Assembly: GCA_022828595.1 (NCBI GenBank)
Contig: JAKGHH010000008.1
Span: 6,003,728-6,067,727, forward strand
Direction of reading: 5' to 3'
DNA from: Nelumbo lutea
Lineage: Eukaryota > Streptophyta > Magnoliopsida > Proteales > Nelumbonaceae
Length of the DNA: 64,000 bases
Shown: in pieces, positions 44,985-58,300 of the stretch
Layout: every line of letters starts with the position of its first letter
Position numbering within the stretch: the first letter of the stretch is position 1
Position numbers and translations under genes: made by a program
Notes under the pieces: model-generated
Database searches by the model: none
The model's input: only the letters and a program-made list of their open reading frames with translations
What the model was told of the DNA's origin: nothing

Positions 44985-45808
44985 TGATGAGGGCGGATTT
45001 GGCCCTCCAATGACATTATGACACCTGACACCTCATGACAACTAAGTGCTAACTACACCAGGCAGTTCGCCACCCAAACAACTCAGCACTTACAGGCAGC
45101 TCGTCACCATGCAGCACTTGCAGGCAGCTTGCCACCATGCAGCACTTACAAGTAGTTCGCCACCATGCAACCTGGCACCTTACAGACATCTTGCCACCAA
45201 GATGCTTGGCTCCTCATAGGCAGCTTGACCACTGCATGATAATTCCAAGGAGATCACCATCGTACCCCGCATTTTACGAGATTATGACTTATAACGGTTA
45301 TATTAGCTCACCCACTCCCTGATTCAGGCGGGAAAGGGCAACCTCACCAGTTGGTGGCTTTATCCCCACCTAACACAAAAACATGTCCCCATCACAGCGG
45401 GAATCCGAGAACTGCTCCACCAAACCCACAAAGACTCTAGTCAATAAAGGCTTCACCCCCTAGGGGTGAAAAGAGGAAAAAATAGGAAAAATGAGAAAAA
45501 GAAAAGGGTGCTCTCTAGCTCTCTAGATCTCTCATTCTCTAATATCATCTTCAAGTTCTTTACCGTGTGCTAACTTAGCCATCGGAGTATCCCTGTCGGG
45601 TAAGCCACCCTAGGTTCTCTGATTCAGTTCTTGCAGACAACCAGTTCCCATCATCTACAAATATGAGCAGATCATCTCCTGTAGGGAACAACCGAATTGC
45701 ACTATACTAGGGTCACTTCAGCCCCTGAATCATCAACCACCTAGGAGCATATGGGATGACGAATTACTTAGCAAAAAAAATAATACGTGATCCGAAACCG
45801 TCACATCA
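44985..45808 (+). repeat. 3' LTR of the plus-strand element
   Basis: 824 bp, clearly diverged from the 5' LTR by many scattered substitutions, so the insertion is older than the copia element in the histone deacetylase intron. Confidence 0.87.
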
Positions 45809-45813
45809 CTAAT

Positions 45814-46318
45814 TGCTAATGCATCGAGAATTACCATTCACGAATCGGTTTTATTAGCCCAAGGCTACGCCAACGGGCGTATCATATTTTTCATTTTTCT
45901 CACATTTCACCATATCCATGTCTACGTGGGGGAGTGCTGTCAACATTACGAATCGTACAACTGTTGAGTTCAGAGTTCCCCAACTTCAACAGTACACTGT
46001 TGCATTTCTACCACATGTTCACCTCCAATTTCAACGGTATAAACTGCTTTTTCAATTTCTCCGCGGAAAACCGCCACAAAGGATAACCCAAAATCCTTCT
46101 GTCTGTCTCTCCCTTCTCCAATACTCTCTTTCTCTCGACACAACAACACAACAACTTGACAGTCACTGAGGACGGTGACTCGAATTTTGCCGAGTCAAAC
46201 TCGGAATAAAGAAAATCCCAAAATACCTTTCTCCCTCCTCATATTATCTGCAATCACGAGGTCCTCTCAGCTTGTCTTGCGCTCCGTTTCCTTCGGTTTT
46301 GCAATTCGTGTTCGGCGA
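45814..46318 (+). promoter_or_regulatory. Promoter and 5' UTR of the histone deacetylase gene
   Basis: The about 500 bp between the LTR element and the ATG at 46319. It contains CT-rich CTCTCTTTCTCTCGA and an ACAACAACAC stretch, typical of plant leaders. No definite TATA box. An open frame in phase with the gene reaches back to 46175 but has no ATG. Confidence 0.5.
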
Positions 46319-49300
46319 ATGGCCACTGCGTCTTCCTCTCCCCCTGCGGTCTCAGGTGGTTCGGCTGCTACTGGTTCTGAAACCCTACGCAAAAATCAAA
46401 TTCTTTCGAGCAAGCTCTACTTTGATGTGCCCCTCACTAAGGTAATTCCGTTCTGGAGAAAACATTATTTTATTTGATTTACATCTACGACTATCTGATT
46501 TTCTTTTTTTTTTTTTCTTTGTAATTGGTCAGGTTCCTGTTATTTACTCGTCCTCCTATGACATCGCATTTCTTGGAATCGAGAAGCTGTAAGCAGGATT
46601 TTTGTTTCTTTCTTTGTTTTAACTTTAAATGTTGAAATTGCTTTTCTATTGCTCTGTATACGTTTCTGATTGATTTTTGTCTGTCTATTCTTAAATTAAC
46701 TAGGTGTTATCAAGTAGTATTTTACTAAATAGAGGAATGTTCGCTTAGAAATTATAGGTTAGCTAAAGACAACAGCCCTAGTCCATATCTCTTGCTGTTG
46801 ATGTTGCGGTTTTATGACTTTATCCTTGGCCTTTGGCCTGTTTTCTCCCACTAAACTTAATTACTTACTAATACTAACCCTGTTGTCAAATAAAAAGTAC
46901 AAAGAAGGTCCTGACTTGCTCAGCTGGTAAAGTCAGTTGATGTAGTTCCTACTGACATGTGATGGAATTTCAACGTCACCCTCCTGACCCTACCCCCAAA
47001 TTTGCGTAGCAGAAACAAAAATAAAGACAAAATAATATAGAAAACAAGCTAACATAGTGAATTGAAAACAAAATGAGAAGGAACTTGTGGAGTTCATGTC
47101 GAATTGGTCATGGACCTCCCCAACTACCTTTCGTCCACTCTCTGTAAGAAAAAATTCCCGTACAATTTTCCCTAATGAGTTATAGAGGTTGTTTGAATAG
47201 TGGTGTTATGGGTTGCACACATACATATATGGCTATAAACCTCTATGTTGTATACTGGACAAATACATGGATAAAGTGACTCAATCCAATTTAACAATAA
47301 TGCTATAAGAACACAAGATGAATGCATGAATTGATCTTGAATTCTTGATGCTTGGTTGAGTAAAATCATGTCTCATGATAAAATTGTTACCATCATCATA
47401 TTTAACTATAATATATATACAAAAGTAGGAAAGGAAAGTAGAATACACTGGCACATGGTCAAGATGTCACTCTCTTACTATTTTTTTGGTTGCTTAACTC
47501 ATGCTTGCAATATGTGCAATCTTAATAGTTCTATTTCAACTTCAGAATCTTATTAATATGCTTCAAGATCATGTGCACTGAACAGATTATTTTTTTGAAA
47601 GAAAGCATCTTTTATTTGGGCTCCTAACTCCTAAGTTTTTTAATAGCTGGCTGTTTACCCCATGTAATGTTTTTTCAGCAGAACTACAATGTCAACTGAT
47701 TCATTTACCCATTTGTTGTATTTTCCAATAATTGGCAATAAAAATATCTCTTTAGGCTGTTAAATTGTATCTGCTTTCATTGCTCATTTATGTCTTAGGA
47801 TTCTTACCACTATTTTTGTAGGCACCCTTTTGATTCTTCAAAATGGGGTCGAGTACGTGGATTTCTCATAAGAGATGGTGTTCTGGACAAAAAACGAACA
47901 GTTGAGCCTGTAGAAGCTTCAAAAGACGATCTGCTAGTGGTAGAAACTAGAAACTGCATTTTCTAGGGTCTCTACTGTTTGCATCCTTTCCATTTTTGTT
48001 CTCCCAAAATATTAAAAGATGCACTTTTTTTTTTCTGGAATGCATTATTTATAACCAATGTCTAATATTTGCATTTATGACAAATTTCAATGACCTGCTT
48101 TCTTCTTACTAATTCCACTCTAGAAATAATACTTCTTGCTATAACTATTTCACAAAAACTTGCCTACTTGCATGTCTTGGGAAAGATTCTTTGATGTCCA
48201 ATTCTTTTTTATTCATCTGATATTCTTTTCTTTTTCTGGAAAAGGAAACTGAGTTGCATTGAGTAAAAAAACACATGAAGTATATATAGTAATGTAGAAA
48301 ATGCAGAGAACTGTGCTACACAAAGAAGTCAATGTTCAAGCCCAAGCTAGATAAATTATTCATAAATGAGTTAAGTTCCATTTGAATCCACCTAATCTGA
48401 ACCAGAATTTAAAGAATCTCCCTTCTTTTGCTCAGATGGTGAGCAAGTTTCTATGAGCCTCAACAATATCCTTTTTTATCTGAGTATAATTGTAAACTCA
48501 GTACAACTTTTTCACTCCTAAGCATTGGGATGGCTCCATAAGCTTTAACATAAATGGTATGTGGCAGATATAGGAATAAAGAACTTACATTTTTTTTTTC
48601 TTTTCAAACTTAACTATGCTATTTATTTTGGACACTAGTTTATTGATTGGCCAAAAGAAATGACAATTTTGGAATTGCAAATGATTATTTATTTTCAGAA
48701 AGTGGCAGTTAACTTTAGATTGTGGCATCTATTTCAATTAAAAAGGAACCCTAGACCCAGATCTCCAAGAAAATGTATATTGATGTTGTTGGTTTTGTTG
48801 CTAGATTTGTGTCAATTCATAGAAGGCAAAATAAACAAATGTTAAATAAATAATCGAATAAATTTTGTTGGGATTAGTCTATATATATAACCTGTAAATA
48901 GATAGAATATTGAAAAGACATTGTATTATATCCTTTTTTGATAATAAATATTATGTCCTCATATCCTAGTAAAATAACTCCACTGAAAGAAATTCCACCA
49001 GTGAAATACAAATCAGACTAGTTTATAACTATGTGCTACTTCTAGCAAAAATGGCTTTTTTTTTTTCAGGGAGAAGCAGAATGTAATGAGCTTTCCTCTA
49101 AAACATCTGTCCATCTAAGTCCTAAAATCATTTATCTTTTTACAGTGAAACAAAGTAAAAATTTCTTGACCATAAATCTTTTCTTTTCCCATGTGGCTCC
49201 TTTCAAACACCACCTGTTAGTCTCGTGTGGTGACCTCCAAAAACCTGTGTAGGAATGTGTTCACAAAGTATATTTATTATACTATACCTACTTATACATG

Positions 49301-52300
49301 ATTTAATTCATTTCAGTGTGCTTTACAGTAAAAATGTCCTTAGAATATGCTGATATACATGAAGAGTTATATCAATAGAAAAAAACAAAAAGAGTCCAAA
49401 GAAAGGTATATATGATAGGTTTTGTCTAGAAGCCTTGGCTTGTGATGGACACATGTCCTTGTCAAAAAGGTCTTGACCAATGCCTCGGATTCTATCTCTA
49501 ATCTCCATGACCCTTCATCCTAGGGTTGCAAATTGGGTCAGGTTGGGTTGGGAATTTGTTAAAATTTCAATGGACCCGAACCCTTACCCAAGCCCAATGT
49601 AGTTGAAATTCTTCAAGCCGGGCAACCCGACCTGCATCCCCGCTTCTTCCTCACTTCCCTTGTAAGCACTGTTTGCATAAATGTGCTTGGAGAGTTTATG
49701 GATATGAATACAATAGGCTCGTTAATTGATGAACCATATTCAGAGTTTCTACCTATTTAATATTCCAATTATCTCATTTGTGACTCTTAAAATTGTATTT
49801 CAATGTATGGGGTGCATTGTTTGACGGCTTCATGTATTTAGGTGTTGATGTATCAGTCCCAATCATTGTCCAGATTACTTCATAGATTTAGTGATGGTAT
49901 GGTGCTAAACAGCAGGAACTTTTTTGAGTGTGTTGCTTCTGACCAGATTCTCTTTGGTCCACTGGATTCATGTGAAATTGATTTAGTCCACAGGAATTCT
50001 TACATCCATACAGAAATACATGCTTGTGTGCACATGTGATAATGTATGTAGCATTACTGTTTTGTTAGTCTCACCTTTCTACTTTTCTTGTTTAAGAGTG
50101 AATAGACTTCCTCAGTTTCTTTGCATGTATATCAATATCAATATGGTAAATTTATTTTTTGACAGGTTCACTCAGAATCATATTTAAATAGCCTAAAGAG
50201 TAGCTTGAACGTTTCCATTATAGTGGAGGTAATTTGAAAGCAGATACAGTTGCTTCGTTTTGAGATTTTGTGATTGTGTTCTAGTTCCACTGTAGTTAAT
50301 TATAATCTGTATTGATCGAAGATGACACCTATACCATAAACTGAGCTCACAATCTCACTATATCACTTCAATGGGTGATATTTTATTTATATTGTATGCT
50401 TCCATATTTTCAACAGGGGATTAGTTAGGCCTATGATGTTGTTCAGATGCATAACCATTAATCAATTTTGCTGCATTTTTCAGGTCCCTCCTGTTGCACT
50501 GCTGCCTAATTGTCTTGTACAGAAAAAAGTTCTTTATCCATTCCGCATGCAGGTGGAATCCTTGTTCACATTAATTTCTTCATATATTCTATTTGGTGCT
50601 TAAGATACGAGCATGAAAACATTGCAGTGAACGTTAGATACTGTAATATCAAAAACATTGTAGTAAAAGTTGTGCATTGGTTAAAAACTTTAGGTATATT
50701 TGCTCCTTTCTCTATGGATGGCATCCTTGAAGGATGGAAATGGTTGACATCTTCTTGAACTGGAAGGGGTGTGGCTTTAGTACAATGAAATCCACCAAGT
50801 GCTCCTTTCTAACCTGGGGCTTTCAGGTATAAACTGGTTTTAGGAATTGGATTTGACCATATTAGAAATATATTTGGGTTCAGTTGGCTATAGGGAGAAC
50901 ATAAGAGATGAAAGGCTAGAACTCTTGCAAGGAGAGTGTGCAGATTATTTAATTTCAAAAATGTATTGGTGGAAGGGGATTCAAAGGTATTAGTTGGCTG
51001 GTTGAGAAACAAGCAAAGACTATGGCAACATCAAGACAATATGAAGGAGATAAAATACTCAGAACAGGATCTAGATTCCATATTCTCTTGGATTCAAAGA
51101 TCAGCAAATAGTTTGGATGATGCATTGGCCAAACAAGGGGTGAACAGGGACCAATTGTTTTGGGCTCAACTTTAATGTGAATAGGAAGAATGGGTTAGAT
51201 GGCTGTTTTCCAGCCTAGACCAACTTGTATATAATCCATTCTTTTTCTGATGTAAATGTAATAAAACTTAACAGTTACCAATAAAAAAAGATGCTGAACA
51301 TGGTTTAATGCAGGTCGGAGGGACTGTTTTGGCAGCAAAGCTTGCAAAAGAACGAGGATGGGCCATAAATCTTGGTGGAGGATTTCATCACTGCTCTGCA
51401 GAAAGCGGAGGTGGATTCTGTGTATATGCAGATATTTCTCTTTGCATTCATTATGCTTTTGTCCGATTGAATATTTCAAGGTACTCATAATTGATGCTAT
51501 GGAAAAATACATAGCCTAGTCCATTTATATATTAGGCTGTAAAAAACGAGTTTCATTGTTTGTCTTCCAAGCATTGCTTTATTTTCTTTTTTTTTTTGTT
51601 TACACATATTTTTAGGGTGATGATCATTGATCTTGATGCACATCAAGGGAATGGACATGAAATGGACTTTGCCAATGACAGTATGGTTTCTTTGCCTTCA
51701 TTTGTATTGGAACTAACATATCTTGTTTTAAAGGATTTGACTAAAGGCCTCTCGTATTTTTTCTTCTAGATTATTATTACCTTCCCCTTATAGGATTGTT
51801 CTCTCCACCTTTCTGTGGATAACGGGCCTTGTGCTTATACTTCACTTTTATCTTTAATAAATTTGTAAATTTGTAGTTATTTACTCCTAAACCTCCCCCC
51901 CCCCCCCCCGCCCCAAACCAGTAAAAAAAAAAAGAAAAGAAAATACTAATAGAATTTTTCCAACAGGTCGGGTTTATATTCTGGATGTGTACAACCCTGA
52001 AATATATCCTCGTGTAAGAGATGCTTCTCATGAAATTCGATTTCTTGCAACTAATGAAACTGAAATATTTCTGGTTGTTTAGTTGCTGTTCATAATTGTA
52101 AACTTCACCCTTTCCATGCTTCCTTTGATGTCCGTTCTCCAACCATGGAATTAGAATAAGTGATGAACATGGTGATCAAAATCGTACATGTAACTCTTTT
52201 TTTTCATTTTTCTCATTTTCCTTTTCTCAGGATTTTGTGGCAAGGAGACACATTAATCAGAGGGTTGAGATAGTGGTATATAACGTGCCTCATCCTTCTC

Positions 52301-55300
52301 TTATTGAACCAATGAGGTCACAATGTTTTTCCCTTGCTCTTTTCTTTAATTTTTCAAATTCTCTTTTTTTTTTCAGAGTGGGACCAGAACAGATGAATAC
52401 TTAAAACAATTAGACAAGGCCCTTGAGGTATATATTTGATACCATACTTATGAAAAATTTATCTTACTATAAGTCCTTTCCTTGTCACTTTTTTTCAACA
52501 AATGCCTTGCAAGGAAAAATGGGGGAACCAATGTAATGTGTTTACCTGATTAGTTCCTACATCATTCTCTACTTGTGCTTTCTCCCTTTTTCATTCAGAA
52601 AACCCAAACCTGTTGAACATCATCTTTGTCAATTAATTTTTTGCCTACAATGTTGATGCATCTACAAAGTGGTCATTATTCATGGCCTGTGCATCATTTA
52701 TCTGCTAGTTGCCTGCCTTTTTGTGATTGGAGAGTTTCTGCATTAAGATTCAACAGTTTCTAAATCAAGTATTAGCACAAAGTTCATTTTATACTCTCTG
52801 CAATTGTTGAGATAGCATAGGTTTTTGCATTATGATTTTGATGTATTGTTATCTCAGTAGACTCTACCTGACAAAGTTGTTTGTCATAGCTTCTTTCTTT
52901 CTTTCTTTTTTCACCAAACACTATCTAAGAAGATTTGGTGGTGATTTAAAAAAAAATAAAAGATAAAAAAGGAAAATTGAAAAGAAAAGAGAGCAAAGAA
53001 ATAGGAAATAGCAGGACAGTGGGTGAAGTATTATAGCTAAACCCATGTCCATGGTTTGGAGTCTCACCAAACCCAAGAAAACAATGGTATTCAATCACCA
53101 AAGGCAATAGCTTCTCGTTTCATGAAACAGCAAACAGGTTTATGAGAATTTCAAACTTCCATTAAGAGGAATTGAAGAAAAAACTTGACACGCTTATTAT
53201 AGAGTTATTTAAGAGTCCCTTCAAGGAAAAAACTCTAACTTGCACTATATGTAATCCCTTTTAAGAGAAGATTCTGGAAGAATAGATTTCAGTCATAGTT
53301 GTCATGGAAATACCTAGGTGAGCACATAGGCAAGTAGGTGGTTTTGGGGGATTACCTAATTGCATCACCTCAATGATTTTAGAAAAGGCACTTGCTCAGC
53401 CCATTAGATGCATGCCTACTGCCTATGTGGTGTCTAAAGATGCTATGCGGACTTAGTTGTCCAAGCGCTTTCATTTCCCATAGTTATCATTTCAAAGAAC
53501 TGGATATCTGACTTTACGCTTAGCATTTGGGGAAAATTTTAGGCATGTTCTTTCTCTACCCTTCATCTCTAAGTACTTTTTTCCATGGTTATTTTTTGTA
53601 GAATAAGGAAAGGTTCAACTTTGATAGTTACTTTAAGAGTAAGGCACCCATAGAATTAGGGCTGGGTGAACAAGAAAACGAAAAAAAAAACATGTATAAT
53701 CCCACCAGAAAAACAAAAAATATATATTTTTTGTCTGCTACAATATTGTGTGCATATAATGAGATACTGATTTTTTACATTTCCAGTCATTCTGTGGCGT
53801 AGTGAATCTTGATTTGTTAGATAAAGTTTTTATCAACAGTGTAATGATATTTAGGTGCCTAGGTAATGTATTGTTTCCTCTATTCAACTGCTCAAGTGTC
53901 TCCCTTATTCTATTTTCTGTATTTGATCCTATTCATCTTTATGTTGTCGTTTGCGTTCTATTCTTATAAACATTTTCAAGTTCTATTTGTGCTGGCTCAC
54001 TTAAATTGCTTTAAGATCATCAAAACTAGTTTCATTTAGTAACACAGTCACATCATATGCATTATATGGAATGGTTTGACAAAATCAATTTCCTTCTAGA
54101 AGGTTTGCATAACGCATGCATGAATGTGATTCATGGTTGAGGATTTTATCTAGCTTAGCATCAAAAGTAATCATGTTGAGCATTACTTATTTTTTCCTCA
54201 AGTTCTCTTATCATTCCATCAAAAAGAATCTTGTTGTGAGCTCTCATTGAAGGTTATGCTCTTTTTGTCCTTAACTAACTGGGAAAAAAAAAACATTTGT
54301 GAAATTGGGAACTGCACTTGGAGAAATTTTCTTTGCTTACAAATTACTTTGCTCAAAATTGTTGTTATATAGTGTGAACTTGCACAACTTTTAATGCCAA
54401 CCCTAGGTTGCTGGGCATATGTTTGACCCTGAGTTGGTGGTATACAATGCTGGCACAGATATCCTAGATGGAGATCCTTTAGGCCTGTTGAAGGTAATTC
54501 TGCCTTTGGGTTTGATTTGTTCGTTGAGTATATATGCCTACCTATATTTGCCCTGTCCTTGTCACTGCCTACATGAGAAATAAGTCCTCATCCTGATCGT
54601 GCATGACATGGATTTTTTTTTTTCTTTTGCTTTCAATTATATTGGTTAAGAGTTTCTTCTATACTTAAAAGCAGGATTTATGTACTGTAGCCACTCTAGA
54701 GGTGTCAGGGGGTCGAATGTACATGTATTCAGATCTGAACATTAGTACATGCACAAAGGATAATGGGAGCTCCAAGCTCACAAATAACCAGTAGTGGAAG
54801 CTTTTATGGAAATTGACTATTTCTTATAGAAAAAACACTAAAATGTAAAATTCATTTTACACATACAATAAAAAGTAACAGGGGGCAAGGGACTTATTTA
54901 GTTCTTATTTCCCTTATATACAATTCAACAACATAAATGTATTTATACAATTATGTTCCATACCCTATTAATTGGATGAAAATTTGGAACTCACTCAGAT
55001 GTAAATCAGTCCTCTAATATCAAGATTAAATTTAGTGATTAGCAGAATAGAACAGATCTGAATAACTGTATAAGAGAGGAAGATGGCGAAGAGAAGAGGT
55101 AAGAGAAGAAGAAGTCGAATTAATCACCCTTCTCCTCTAACCCTAATTTTTATTAATCTCTACAAAATTGATGATGACAAGTATACCCTTAAGTGGGCGG
55201 CTAGCATGGCAGTTACATAAAGAAAGTAAAATAAGAACAAATAACAGGCCCATTAAGTGAGGCCCATCAACATAAAATAAAAGATAAAATAAAGGATATC

Positions 55301-58300
55301 ACATGAGAGGTTGTTAGGGCCCATTCGGCCCAGTCTCTTTACACTCCCCCTCAAGCTGAGCATATATGTCAATCATGCCCAACTTGCTTATATAGTGTGT
55401 CAATTTCCCCTTGGGAACTCCCTTGGTCAAGATATCAGCCAGTTGCTCTTCTGATGTGATAAATGGTAAACAAACTTCTCCTGAAGAGACTCTTTCCCTT
55501 ATGAAATGCCTATTAACCTCAATGTGCTTAGTTCTGTCATGCTGAACAGGATTGTGTGCAATGTTGATAGCAGCTTGGTTGTCACAATAGAACATCATTG
55601 GTTTTTCGTAGTCCACCCCCAACTCCTCTAGAAGGGATCGTAGCTATAGTAATTCTAACACACCATGAGCCATTGCCCTGTATTCTGCTTCAGCTGAAGA
55701 TCTAGAAACTACTGATTGTTTCTTACTCCTCCAAGAAACAATATTCCCAGCAACCAGAGCACAATAACCAGAGGTGGACCTTTTGTCATCAATACATCCT
55801 GCCCAATCTGCATTAGTAAAGGCTTCCAGTTTCATGTGACCATGCTTAGAAAATAGAATACCTTTCCCTGGAGTACCTTTCAAGTAGCATAGAACCCTTT
55901 CTATAGCAGCTAGATGAGTATCTCTGGGAGAATGCATAAACGGACTGAGAACACTTACTGCATAGGAAATATCTGGCCGAGTCATGCAAAGGTATTATAA
56001 CTTCCCAAGCAGTCTCTGAAACATTCCTTTATCAGACAAAGGTGTGCCATCTGTGGCAGAAAGCTTATGATTAGGATCAATGGGAGCGGAGATGGGTTTA
56101 GCTCCAAGTTTACCAGTTTCAGCAAGAAGATCAAGGACATATTTGCGCTGAGATATGAATATACCATCCTTAGATCGAGCAACTTCAATGCCCAAGAAAT
56201 ACCAAAGATCTCCCAAATCTTTGATGTCAAATTCAGAGTTGAGAAATGCTTTTAGTTTACTGGCCTCTTCAATGTCATTATCCGTGACCACAATATCATC
56301 AACATAAACAATCAAGAAGGTCACCAGAGAGTCATTTCTCTTCAAGAACAGTGTATGATCAAATTGTGTTTGAATGTAGTCGAAGGAGACAAGAGCAGCC
56401 CGAAATCTCTCAAACCAAGCCCGATGAGATTGTTTGAGACCATAAAGGGATTTGTGTAGTTTATACACCTTACCTTTCATTTCTTTCCCATACACTCCTG
56501 GAGGTAGAGACATACAGACCTCTTCATGCAGTTCTCCATTCAAGAAGGCATTCTTAACATCAAACTGGTGTAGGGGCCAGTCAAAAGTAGCTGCTAGAGA
56601 AAGTAAAACCCTGACTAAAGTCAACTTAGCTGCAGGAGCAAATGTCTCCAGATAGTCAATGCCATACATTTGGGTGTAACCCTTAGCAACCAACCGAGCC
56701 TTAAACCTCTCAACGTAGCCATCAGAGTGATATTTAATAGTCAACACCCATTTACAACCCACTGGTTCCTTTCCTTCCGGCAAGTCCACAATGTCCTAAC
56801 AGTGCATCAAGTTCGGTCATCATTAGCATCCCTCCATTCAGCTTGAGATAAAGCTTCCGGTACAGACCTAAGTATCACATCGGAAGAAACAGAGGCAAGA
56901 AAAGAGTAGTAGGAAGGGGAGAGAAGGCTGTAAGATAAGTGTTTGGATATACAATGGGCTGTATACTTCCGCTTGCCCTTGCGAAGAGCAATAGGAAGGT
57001 CAAGGTCTGGAACGGTCAGAGATGGGTCAGTAGAGGGCTGACCTGTTTCCTCAGGAATGATGGGAGTGGCAAGATGCTCTTCTGAAGGAGTGGAAACAAC
57101 CTGGACATGCCTGAATCTCTGCCTTTGGTACCACCTCTGGAGAGCAGGAGCAGAAGCAGGAGAAAGAGCAGGGACATCAGAGGTAGGTTCGGTGGAAGAG
57201 GTGGACATCCTATGATTGGACTCACAAGGAATGGGAAGCGGAACAGCTGGAGACATAGCAAAGTACTCATCAGATTTCTCCCCCTCAGGAGGAATATTGA
57301 AGAAGGGAGTTAACTCTGCAAAGGTGACATCCTGAGATACAAAACGGGTGCCATGAACCGGATCAAAACAACAATAACCCTTCTGTGTGGAAGCATATCC
57401 CAGAAACACGCACTTATGAGCCTTGGGTTCAAACTTGTGCCTTTGGTGACTATGAATATGCACATAGGTACACCCAAACACACGGAGAGGAAGAGAAAAG
57501 AAATCCTCATCTGGGAAGAGAAGACTAAAAAGGGTTTTAAAGCCAAGGACCCGGGAGGGCATACGGTTGATCAAAAAGGTAGCAGTAAGAACAGCATCTC
57601 CCAAAAACCTTATAAGAACATGGGATGCAAATAAAAGGGATCTGGCAACCTCAACCACATGCCTGTTCTTTCTTTCTGCCACCCCGTTTTGTTGTGGAGT
57701 GTAGGAATAAGAACTTTGATGAATAACCCCAAAAGTTTTAAGATAGGTGGAGAGGGTTCTCTCAAAATACTCCTTAGCATTGTCAGAGCGGAATATTTTG
57801 ATATGGGTATTAAGCTGGGTGAGGTTGAGTTCATGAAAATTTTTCACAATAGCTGGTACTTCATCCCTGGATTTCATGAGATAAATCCAAGTGTAACGTG
57901 AGTAATCATCAATTGAAAGGATAAAGTACCTGTAACCCCCCATGGTTGGCATGTGATATGGCCCCCACACATCAGAATGAACAATATGGAAAGGAGAAAA
58001 AGATCTTTTATTGCTAATTGAATAGGAATGTCTACAATTCTTTGCCAACTCACATGATTCATAATGAAGACTCGATAAAGACACTCCTTTAAACATATCT
58101 GGGAACAGATGATTCAAAGCAGAAAAAGACAAGTGACCAAACCGAAAATGACATAATAAAATTTTGTTAACAGACTCTGACACGACTGACTCTAAGGCAA
58201 CTCCATGAGGTGGTCCCAAAGCTTGATCTGGTGTGCAGCAAGTATATTCCATTCGCCTCATGGCCACTCCCAATCATCCTCTGAGACTGCAAATCCTGAA

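Larger units (their letters stand above)
42949..45808 (+). mobile_element. Non-coding Ty3/gypsy-type LTR retrotransposon (plus strand)
   Basis: LTRs of 825 bp (42949-43773) and 824 bp (44985-45808), both TGATGAGGG to GTCACATCA, enclose a 1.2-kb interior. The 5' LTR is followed by ATTGGCACTGTCTGTGGGAA and the 3' LTR is preceded by the purine tract GGGAGTGAGGGGCAAG, fixing the plus orientation. The flanks are GTAAT (42944-42948) and CTAAT (45809-45813), a target duplication with one mismatch. The interior has no gag or pol. It is made of degenerate tandem repeats (44110-44330, unit about 115 bp; 44333-44702, unit about 35 bp). The same interior phrases (GACCCAGTCGCCTCTTCGGC, GGCATGGGC) occur in the minus-strand element, so the two are one family. 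It ends about 510 bp before the histone deacetylase ATG. Confidence 0.88.

Noticed and set aside
46175..46318. 48-codon upstream extension of the histone deacetylase frame
   Set aside because: Starts at GTG with no ATG, while the ATG at 46319 gives the N-terminus expected for the family.
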